Assembly: GCA_937906165.1 (NCBI GenBank)
Contig: CALCYA010000098.1
Span: forward strand, 1 to 8,961
DNA: 8,961 nt
From: an uncultured Bacteroidales bacterium
Lineage (GTDB): Bacteria; Bacteroidota; Bacteroidia; Bacteroidales; Bacteroidaceae
Reading direction: 5' to 3'
Shown here: positions 1-7,100 of the stretch, piece by piece
Position numbering within the stretch: the first letter of the stretch is position 1
Layout: every line of letters starts with the position of its first letter
Translations under genes and position numbers: made by a program
The notes under the pieces: model-generated
Databases searched by the model: none
The model's input: the letters and a program-made list of their open reading frames with translations, nothing else
What the model was told of the DNA's origin: nothing

Positions 1-33
1 TTGTGTGAGACGTGTTGTTGAGGGCTTTGCCCG

Positions 34-64
34 AAAAAATCTCATTATTCGCGGAATCAGAGAT
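34..64 (-). terminator. Weak terminator-like hairpin
   Basis: Read on the minus strand, a 5-bp stem (positions 60-64 pairing with 39-43) is followed at once by a run of T from the A-tract at 34-39. The loop is 16 nt and the stem is short and AT-rich, so it is a poor intrinsic terminator. It lies downstream of the orphan tail at 130-233 and could end read-through from the sialidase gene. A GGGC-TTT-GCCC mini-hairpin sits next to it at 22-32 but has no T-tract in the useful direction. Confidence 0.22.
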
Positions 65-96
65 CCCTCGTCGCTACGCTCTGTCGGGATGACAGG
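59..96. repeat. Palindromic intergenic repeat (ATCCC...GGGAT type)
   Basis: An imperfect palindrome with ATCCC at 63-67 and GGGAT at 86-90 encloses a GC-rich centre that also has local self-complementarity (CGCTACGCTC), and is followed by GACAGG. Sequences of the form GATCCCTCG...GGATGACA recur between genes in many Bacteroidota genomes; that is recalled knowledge and no search was run. It lies downstream of the orphan tail and encodes nothing. It may act as a transcript 3' stem or simply be a dispersed non-coding repeat. No second copy occurs in this window. Confidence 0.45.
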
Positions 97-129
97 TTCG
101 CGATTTGATTAGCTTATATAGAACTCACG

Positions 130-233
130 TTACTTTACAAAAGTCTTTTTGCCATTGATAATATAAATTCCTTTGGTCGGCTTTTCTACCTTCCTACCTT
201 GTAGGTCATAAACAGTTTTCACATTTACGTTTT
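130..233 (-). pseudogene. Orphan C-terminal sorting-tail fragment
   Basis: The minus strand reads NVNVKTVYDLQGRKVEKPTK followed by GIYIINGKKTFVK and a TAA stop at 132-130. This is the same type of tail that ends the neighbouring sialidase. Positions 145-233 match 369-457 at a fixed offset of 224 bp, with only two differences in 89 bp (at 181/405 and 196/420). One of these changes Asn to Lys and the other is silent. The last four codons before the stop are clearly diverged (TFVK against VLIK). The frame stays open upstream to a stop at 333-331, but no ATG occurs in it, so it cannot be a stand-alone gene. It is most likely the leftover 3' end of a deleted paralogous secreted-protein gene, or a duplicated or recombined tail. 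A working role is unlikely. Confidence 0.7.
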
Positions 234-311
234 GACAATGCCGTCTTTCCGCAACCCAAGCGGTATAACCTAAGGCTATACTTCGCTTGACAAGATGCTG
301 CCGGCATTGTC
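234..311. repeat. 78-bp inverted-repeat-bounded structured element
   Basis: GACAATGCCG at 234-243 is a perfect complement of CGGCATTGTC at 302-311. Inside lies a second long hairpin: CAAGCG 257-262 with CGCTTG 284-289, GTATA 263-267 with TATAC 277-281, and CC 269-270 with GG 274-275, with a TT bulge at 282-283. The element starts exactly where similarity between the two sorting-tail copies ends. It is 78 bp (26 codons) long, and in the minus-strand frame that leads into the orphan tail it contains no stop. No target duplication is obvious at its borders and no T-tract follows either arm, so it is not a typical terminator. It could be a REP- or MITE-like palindromic element, or a structured RNA at the 3' end of the sialidase transcript. 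Confidence 0.55.
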
Positions 312-353
312 TAAACTTGTAGTTCTTTGATTATAGTTGATCATTCTGTAAAG

Positions 354-3300
354 TTACTTGATCAAGACCTTTTTGCCATTGATAATATAAATTCCTTTGG
401 TCGGATTTTCTACCTTCCTGCCTTGTAGGTCATAAACAGTTTTCACATTTACGTTTTCGCCTTTCACTTCTTCAATGCCCACCTCGATATCATCAACCTC
501 CTCGATGCGGAATGCTGATGTGAAATTCTCGTTGTAGAAAGGACCTGATGCTCCGTCGAATGTCTGTGCAGAGTGCTTTACAACAATAGGACCAAGCTCG
601 TCGGCACCGTTGTCTGTTCTGATACCGCGGCAACCGTCCAACTGTACAAGACCGAAGAGTGCCTCGTTGGTAGAGGATACAGAACCGCCTGCAAGAATCT
701 TTGTCACGTTGAACATGGTTGTCTTGCCTGACTCTGTCTCAAGGCCTGTAAGGCTCTCGCCCTCCAACCAGTTTTTGCCACCGAATGACGGGTAAGCAAA
801 ATAGTATGCATCGTCGGCAGTCTTGAACTGGTACTTGCGGTCGGCATCAGCGTTGTATTCGCATACGAACTGTGCGCTCTTGGGGAGCTCGCCCTCGCCG
901 CGTGCTGCAACAGCAATTGTACCACCGTCATTGTAGATGTAGTACTCGTTGTCGCCCCACACTGCGGTAAATGTGTACTTCTTGCCATCCTCGGGAAGAA
1001 TTATATCTGTTGCTCCGTAATATGCGTCAAGTGCTGTAGAGAGTGCTGTGCCTGCTGCTGCAGTCGGATTCTCCTCAGCCTTTGCAAGGGCTGCAAGGAT
1101 AGCCTCGCGTGCAGCCTCGGTGGGGTAACCGATAGTGTTTTTCGCAAGCAGTTCCTTCACAGTGGCGATGAGTGCAACGGTCTCCTCGCTCGGTGTGTTG
1201 TCGGGCTCGGGGAGGCTTGTGTCATAGCTGATGCTGTATGCGCCGTCTGTGATATCGTCAAGGCTGTAGTTCTTGTAGACGATTGTGTAGCCTGCACCGA
1301 ATGTCTCCTCCTCGTAGAGGAATGCGATTGTTGAGTCGCTCTGGAAGCACATTGTAGAGTAAGCCGAGCCTATGAACGATGCCTGGTGACGGCCGTCCCA
1401 ATCCTTCGCGAAGTTTGCAGGAGTGTTGTAGTCGAGCTCTGATGCAAGTTCCTTATAATATATACCTACGTTTGTGCGTCCGCTACCGAATGGGAGTGAC
1501 TGCAGTGCAATCCACACCTTCTCGCCGTCGGCGTTACGTATCGCAGGCATAATCATGATTTCACCGTTACAAGAGTTACCCAGTGCTACAACACCGTTCA
1601 CGCTTGCGTTTGATGTGGCGCGTGTGCCCCAAGAACCCTCGGCTTTCTCGGCATCGGTGAATGTGAAGATGTTGAAGTGACGTCCGCCGTTGCAGCGTGA
1701 GCTCACGATGATGTTTCCGTTAGGAAGCTCCTCAACCTTAGGCTCGTCGGCACCGTTGGGGATAGGTGCTGTCTCTACACCACCGAGGACGTCCCAGCTG
1801 CCGCCGAAGTCATCGCTGTAGAGCACGAAGTTTGTATATGTTCCTACTCTGTTCTTAAGTAGAACGGCGCAGTAGAGACGGTAGTAGTCGTTTACCTTAA
1901 CGTAGCGGCTCTGGTGAATCTTACCCGAACCGATGAACATTGCCATCACCGGACCCTGGCTGCTGTTGTCCCACATTGCGTAGATTGGGTCGGCAATGTC
2001 AACAGGCTCGCTCCAAGTCTTTCCGTTATCCTCGCTGTAGAAGCGTGCGATGTTCTGGTGGTTGTTGCGTGTACCGCTGGGGAATGATACGTTACCAGCA
2101 CAGCTGAGCACAAGCACGCGGTCACTCTCGCGGTCGGCAACGATACATGGGTCGCCGAAGCCTACGTGCATGAAGTCGGGAGAGTTCGCACCCTGGCCCT
2201 CAACGATGGCAAACTGATCGCCCCAGCTCTCGCCGTTGTCCTCGCTGATACGTGCCAACAGGTCGATACGTCCGTTGTGTACCATACCGATGTCTGCACC
2301 GCTGTGGCGGTAGTCGGCAACAGCGATAAGATTACCGTTCTTGGCCTTTGCAATTGCCGGAATACGGAAAGGAACACCACCGCTCTTTGTTATGAAGATA
2401 TTCTCCTGCGGCTCAACTGCCGGTGTCTTGCGCACCAGTGTCACATAGAAGTCTGTTGTGTTGGCGAACATGTTGCTGCTTGATGTGACGTCGAATGTGA
2501 GCTGCACGGCTTCGGTGCTGTTCACTACAGATACGTTGGCCTTCTCGCTTGAGTTCGCTGTCACAGCGCTGCCACCGTTAGGCGTTACGGTAACATCGGC
2601 TGCGCCCGAGCTTACAAAGTTGAAGTCATATCCTGCAACCATGAACTCCTCGTCGTCGGTAGTGAGCGAGTATGTCGCAATGTGTACGCCGTCAACAGTA
2701 GCTGTTGCAAGGCATGTGAAGAGCTGGAGATCACCGTTGTCATTGTAGCCTGCAATGTTGTTGCGTCCCTGTGTCTCGCTTAGTATCGCGTGGGGAGCAT
2801 CAGCCGATTTCCAGCCTGCGGCCCATGTGCCTGCCGCGTTTGATGCAGTCCACTCTCCGGTAAGTGATGTCACGGGATATTCAACCTCGCCCACACGTAC
2901 GTTGAGTGTTGAGCCGGCATCGGCACCACCGTTCCAGAATGCGAACTTGTTGTCGCGGTTGTTCACCTTGTTGCTTGGGTAGCCCTTCTCGTACATGTAG
3001 AAGAATGTGTCGCCTGCACCAAGGTCGCTCGATGTTGTGAAGAGCCACATATCGGTGTAGCCTTCAGGCACGGCGTCAGCGTCAACAAGTATGGGGTAAG
3101 ACGTTGAGCCTGTTGAGCCTGTCATCTTTGTGGGGGCCGCAAGTACCTTTGCTGCACCAGCCTGTTTGTTGTAGAGTCTGTAACCGTTGGTGTTGTCACC
3201 GGCGAATGCCCACAACTGTGCATCGTCGGTTGCGTCCGAAATGTATTCGCTCAACTCGATGTGGTCGGCTGTTTCGTTGTCAGCGATTACAAAGCCGTTG

Positions 3301-4007
3301 GCTGCAATCTGCAATGTGTACCATGTTGTACCTTTTGCAAATGCACCTTCTGCAACGGTAGTTGTATTGAACAGCTGCTCAACGTAGCCCTCTTGTGGCT
3401 CTGCAACCTCAAGCATTACATCAATGATGCTGCCTCGGTTGGCGCTCAGTGTGTTGCTGCCGTCGGCCTTGCCCGGGTTGCCGGCAGGGTCAATGCTGTT
3501 CCAGTCGATCTTGAAACGCATACGATATGTACCCTGTGTCTCAGGGGCCTTGAATGAGGGCAGGGCAACGGTGTTGTTGTTGCCTGTCACGCCTTCACTG
3601 TTGCACCACTGGCCTGCGTCGTCCTTGTTGTAGGCCGAGTAGCTTACCAGGTCGCCTGTCGGTGTGTATCCGTCAGCATCGGTGCCTGCTGTGAATGTGC
3701 CGTCACCGTCTGCGTCTACATATACGTATGCGTGCATCCATGCACCGCCGTATCCGGTTGTCGGTGTAACAATGTCACCTGCACCCACTTTAAGGGTTAC
3801 TGTCTCTGTTGCGTCTACATACAGTTGTAGCTTCTCTACCTCGGTGAGGTTGTAGCTCTTCGAACCGTATGACGGGCTCTCTACTCTGACATAGTTAAGA
3901 GGTCTGTCACTTGCTTTCTCTCCCGAGAAGTTGACCTCATAACCTGTCGTCTGAGCCATAGTTGTCATTGCAATGAGCATTGACAACAAGAATGTAAATT
4001 TTCTCAT
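354..4007 (-). CDS. Secreted multi-domain GH33 exo-alpha-sialidase
   Basis: Hydrolyses terminal alpha-linked sialic acid from glycoconjugates, acting outside the cell or at its surface (nanH-like). Numbering is from ATG 4007-4005. This start is chosen because it gives a clean signal peptide MRKFTFLLSMLIAMTTMA with cleavage before Gln19; an in-frame ATG at 4067 adds 20 residues ahead of it and is unlikely. Order: GEVED-like beta domain about 30-202 (VDADGDG, RMRFKIDW); beta-trefoil-like region about 208-375 (AQLW); beta-sandwich region about 377-528; GH33 propeller about 536-930; helical spacer about 940-998; second beta-trefoil-like region about 1004-1170; T9SS-type tail about 1175-1217. Active-site candidates are FRIP 547-550 (Arg548), Arg771, Arg844, Asp572, Glu760 and Tyr898 (FLYE). 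Three Asp-boxes lie at 588-595, 658-665 and 731-738. At 1217 residues it is about twice the size of simple Bacteroides sialidases. No Shine-Dalgarno is seen. The family call is firm; accessory-domain names are by pattern only. Confidence 0.95.
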   Translation of the reverse strand: MRKFTFLLSMLIAMTTMAQTTGYEVNFSGEKASDRPLNYVRVESPSYGSKSYNLTEVEKLQLYVDATETVTLKVGAGDIVTPTTGYGGAWMHAYVYVDADGDGTFTAGTDADGYTPTGDLVSYSAYNKDDAGQWCNSEGVTGNNNTVALPSFKAPETQGTYRMRFKIDWNSIDPAGNPGKADGSNTLSANRGSIIDVMLEVAEPQEGYVEQLFNTTTVAEGAFAKGTTWYTLQIAANGFVIADNETADHIELSEYISDATDDAQLWAFAGDNTNGYRLYNKQAGAAKVLAAPTKMTGSTGSTSYPILVDADAVPEGYTDMWLFTTSSDLGAGDTFFYMYEKGYPSNKVNNRDNKFAFWNGGADAGSTLNVRVGEVEYPVTSLTGEWTASNAAGTWAAGWKSADAPHAILSETQGRNNIAGYNDNGDLQLFTCLATATVDGVHIATYSLTTDDEEFMVAGYDFNFVSSGAADVTVTPNGGSAVTANSSEKANVSVVNSTEAVQLTFDVTSSSNMFANTTDFYVTLVRKTPAVEPQENIFITKSGGVPFRIPAIAKAKNGNLIAVADYRHSGADIGMVHNGRIDLLARISEDNGESWGDQFAIVEGQGANSPDFMHVGFGDPCIVADRESDRVLVLSCAGNVSFPSGTRNNHQNIARFYSEDNGKTWSEPVDIADPIYAMWDNSSQGPVMAMFIGSGKIHQSRYVKVNDYYRLYCAVLLKNRVGTYTNFVLYSDDFGGSWDVLGGVETAPIPNGADEPKVEELPNGNIIVSSRCNGGRHFNIFTFTDAEKAEGSWGTRATSNASVNGVVALGNSCNGEIMIMPAIRNADGEKVWIALQSLPFGSGRTNVGIYYKELASELDYNTPANFAKDWDGRHQASFIGSAYSTMCFQSDSTIAFLYEEETFGAGYTIVYKNYSLDDITDGAYSISYDTSLPEPDNTPSEETVALIATVKELLAKNTIGYPTEAAREAILAALAKAEENPTAAAGTALSTALDAYYGATDIILPEDGKKYTFTAVWGDNEYYIYNDGGTIAVAARGEGELPKSAQFVCEYNADADRKYQFKTADDAYYFAYPSFGGKNWLEGESLTGLETESGKTTMFNVTKILAGGSVSSTNEALFGLVQLDGCRGIRTDNGADELGPIVVKHSAQTFDGASGPFYNENFTSAFRIEEVDDIEVGIEEVKGENVNVKTVYDLQGRKVENPTKGIYIINGKKVLIK
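369..457 (-). repeat. Direct repeat copy within the sialidase 3' end
   Basis: This is the in-gene copy of the 89-bp repeat also found at 145-233 (87 of 89 identical by eye, offset 224 bp, same orientation). It encodes residues from VNVKTVYDLQGRKV to INGKK of the sorting tail. High identity over the coding tail, with sharp divergence just outside it, suggests recent duplication or gene conversion rather than ordinary divergence of paralogues. Confidence 0.8.
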
Positions 4008-4027
4008 AAATAGGTTAGTTAAGTTTA

Positions 4028-4035
4028 TAAATATA
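4028..4035 (-). promoter_or_regulatory. Possible sialidase -7 promoter element
   Basis: The minus strand reads TATATTTA, one base off the Bacteroidota -7 consensus TAnnTTTG, and ends 20 bp before the chosen ATG at 4007. No TTTG-like -33 element lies at the expected distance; the nearest TTTG is about 29 bp upstream. The 110-bp AT-rich gap downstream of the terminator at 4117-4149 must hold the sialidase promoter if the terminator works, but this exact box is uncertain. Confidence 0.25.
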
Positions 4036-4037
4036 AA

Positions 4038-4064
4038 TTGAATGATGCAGTTTTTGCCATTCAA
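4038..4064. repeat. Inverted repeat upstream of the sialidase
   Basis: TTGAATG (4038-4044) and CATTCAA (4058-4064) form a perfect 7-bp inverted repeat with a 13-bp centre. It lies 30 bp before the sialidase start and directly behind the possible -7 element, a position expected for a dimeric regulator operator. No regulator gene is in view, so its role is inference. Confidence 0.35.
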
Positions 4065-4082
4065 CAAAATTTCTGCTAATAT

Positions 4083-4097
4083 AAGTAAATTTTACTT
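4083..4097. promoter_or_regulatory. Perfect 15-bp palindrome, possible operator
   Basis: AAGTAAA-T-TTTACTT is a perfect palindrome with 7-bp arms and a one-base centre. It lies between the beta-galactosidase terminator and the sialidase start, about 75-90 bp before the ATG. In AT-rich DNA such a palindrome can occur by chance. Its place in the short promoter-bearing gap makes a regulator-binding site possible. Confidence 0.35.
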
Positions 4098-4116
4098 CTT
4101 TTCAGTTGTTTTACGC

Positions 4117-4149
4117 AAAAAAACAGCGCGCCTTTCAGGGGCGCGCTGT
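4117..4149 (-). terminator. Intrinsic terminator of the beta-galactosidase gene
   Basis: On the minus strand a 10-bp GC-rich stem (ACAGCGCGCC with GGCGCGCTGT; positions 4140-4149 pairing with 4123-4132) closes a 7-nt loop and is followed by seven T residues (A-tract 4117-4123). It begins 21 bp after the beta-galactosidase stop codon. This is a textbook Rho-independent terminator. It separates the two glycosidase genes into distinct transcription units. Confidence 0.9.
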
Positions 4150-4169
4150 AGTTTATGGGCTATTCCGAT

Positions 4170-7100
4170 TTATTTCTCTACCGGAGTGATTCTGAGCTTG
4201 TAGGTCATCTCCTTCTCTGGAACACAGTACTCAGGCAATGTGCCTACATCGTATCCGCATGATGCGTTACCGATACCACGCATCCAAGCGTCGAGGTGAA
4301 GCACTGTGTAAGGACGCTTTGTCATCTCCCAGTAGTGTCCTGCTCTCATGAGGTCCTCGTCGGTGTAGGGGAGTGCCGAGAAGCTTACGTTGCCCTCAGT
4401 TGCAATCTTCACACCGTTGCCGTTGTTGTCGGTGAATGTAACCTCACGCAAGCCCTCGCGGCTACCGCTGCTCTGTGGCTTCACGTATGGGTCTGCCATC
4501 TGGTCAACAGTTGTCTTGTAACGGCCTACAACAACGCCGTCCTTTCGGTCAACAGTGTTCTCCCATGGGCCGAGGGCGTAGTAGTTCACGTTCTTGAATG
4601 TTGAGTCAAGGCCGCAGATGAGGCCTGCGCGACGCAGGTTTCCATGCTTGGGAACGAATGTCGCATCAACGTCTACGATACCCTGAGGATAGATTGTGTA
4701 GTCTATTCTTGTGTCGCAGATAGAACCCTTGCGTACAGTCTTTACAACAGTGTTGCCGTTCTCCTCAACGACTGTAATCTCACCCTTTGCCTCAAGGCCG
4801 TTGCTTGTCTGTGCCTGTGGTTTGCCTGCGTCAGGACCATAGTAGTCGTAACCCTGGCGGTCGTTCTCAATCCAGCGGTGGTTGCTGTAGATGAAGCCCT
4901 GACCCTCGCTGATGATATTCTTGCCGTTGAATGCAAGTGCAGTGAGCTGTGCAGTCTCTGCGTCGAACTTGAGCTGTACCTTCTCGTTGCCGATGATTGT
5001 CTCATGGAGAGAAGATGTAGCAACGAGTGCATCGCCCTTGCTCTTTACTGCTGCAAGCGGTGCGCGCTCAACAAGTGTGAACTGCTGCAATGCAACCTCG
5101 TGGCCGGCAGGAGCGAACAGCTGTGCATCGCGGTGTACAAGGCGTACGGTAATGAGGAGCTCGTCGCCCTTCTTCGCAGCCTTTTTGATGTTGGCTTTCT
5201 TTACAGATAGCCATACCTTACCGTTCTGGTATGTCTCGGCGTGTGGAGCTCTTGTGCGGCCGGTGTAAACGACCTTACCGTTTTTCACGATATCGTAGAT
5301 CACGTCGAACTCGTTGAGGTTGGTGAAGTTGTACTTGTTCTTGATGTCTATTGTAACAACACCGTACTCTGTGTTCACGTCAGGCATTGTAATCTCTACG
5401 AACTGATGGGCGGCCTTTACCTCCTTGAGCTTGCCACCCTCCTGGCGCAAAGGTGACACAACACCGTTTGAGCAGAAGTTACCCTGGTGTGGGCCCGGAT
5501 AGTCGTAACCTGTGTGGATGTTGTAGATGCCCTGCTTCATCTCCTGTGGGTCGTAGATGGCCTGGTCTACCCAGTCCCATATACAACCACCAATGCAAGA
5601 GTTCGAAGCCTCAATCTTCTGCCAGTACTCCTTGAGGTTACCGATTGCGTTACCCATTGAGTGAGCATACTCGCAGATGAACATAGGCTTGTCAAGGTCG
5701 TTGGTATACTTGTTCATCCAAGCCTGGCCCGGGTACATCTTTGAATAGAAATCGCTGAAACGTCCGCCGCCGTAGTCTCCGTTTGAACGTGTGCCCTCGT
5801 AGTGTACAGGGCGGTCGTCGAGGCGCTTTGCCTCGTCGTAGCATGGGCCGAAGTTGTTACCGTTACCGGCCTCATTACCCAAGCTCCACATTACGACACT
5901 CGCGTGGTTGCGGTCGCGCAATACCATGCGGTTGATGCGGTCAACGAATGAAGGAATCCATGACTCGCGGTCCGAGATAGTCTGGTTTGCATGGTCCTCA
6001 AGGTCTGCCTCATCGCAGCAGTAGAGACCATAGTGGTCGAACATGGCGTACATTCTTGCCGCGTTGGGGTAGTGGCTGGTACGTATGGTATTGATGTTGT
6101 TCTGCTTCATGAGCAATACATCCTTGAGCATAGACTCTGTTGTGACAGCGCGGCCTCTTACAGGGTCTGTATCGTGACGGTTCACACCCTTGAAGAATAC
6201 TCTCTGGCCGTTGATGTATACGATTGAGTTCTTGATTTCAATCTTGCGTACACCATATTTTGTCGAGAATGCCTGCTCCTGGTTGCCGTTCTCGTCGAAC
6301 TGTGTGATGCGTACAGTGTAGAGGTAAGGCTTCTCGGCGTTCCACAGCTGTACATTGTCAATGTTGAGCTTGATGTCGCCGCTGAGTGATGCAATGCGTG
6401 CAGCAGTGTTCAGTGTGACAGAGTCTGCTGCGATGAACTTGCCTGCTGCATCATAGATGGCTGCCTTTACGGTCTTCTTGCTTGGGATGTAGTCGCGGTT
6501 GTCGAGCTCGAAGTTTACATTGACCTCTGCACTGAACATATCATCGGCAAGCTTGCTTGTGATGTAGTGGTCGCGTACTGCGGTCTTGGGTACGTTGTAC
6601 AGGTAAACGTCGCGGAAGATGCCGCTCATACGGAACATGTCCTGGCACTCAAGATATGAACCGTCACACCAGCGGAACACCTGTACGGCGAGCTTGTTCT
6701 CACCCTTCTTCAGGAAGTTTGTAAGGTCGAACTCGGCAACGTTGTTCGAACCCTGTGTGTAGCCAACGTACTCGCCGTTGAGCCATACGAAAGCAGCTGA
6801 ATAGATACCGCCGAAGTGGATGAATGTGCGGCGGCCGTCCCAGTTTGCAGGAATCTCGAACGTGTGTACGTATGAACCTACAGGGTTGATGCCGTAGTTC
6901 TTGCCGCCGTCGTTATATCTCGGGCGTGCCTTGATGAACGGAGGTGTGTTTGCGTGCGGATACTCCACGTTGTTGTAGATGGGCTTGTCATATCCGTGCA
7001 TCTCCCAGTTGGAAGGTACTGGAATATCATCCCAACCGCTCACGTCAAAGCCCTCCTCGAAGAATGTCAACGGGCGCTTTGAAGGCTCGCTTACGAGGTT

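Noticed and set aside
357..366. CTTGATCAAG palindrome at the end of the sialidase gene
   Set aside because: It is within the last codons, explained by the Ile-Lys coding, and likely chance.
4005..4067. Upstream in-frame ATG at 4067 as the sialidase start
   Set aside because: It would put 20 residues ahead of a clean signal peptide that begins at the internal Met. The start at 4007 gives a normal n-region, hydrophobic core and Ala-Gln cleavage site.
4170..4300. Loss of the LacZ Trp999 equivalent as a sign of an altered enzyme
   Set aside because: The region reads RGIGNASCGYDV, and a GxGxASCG pattern is common in this GH2 subgroup as I recall, so it is not specific evidence of lost or changed activity.
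4644..5210. 188-codon plus-strand reading frame inside the beta-galactosidase
   Set aside because: It is antisense to conserved LacZ domains, and its Cys/Leu/Val-rich composition is typical of a codon-bias shadow.
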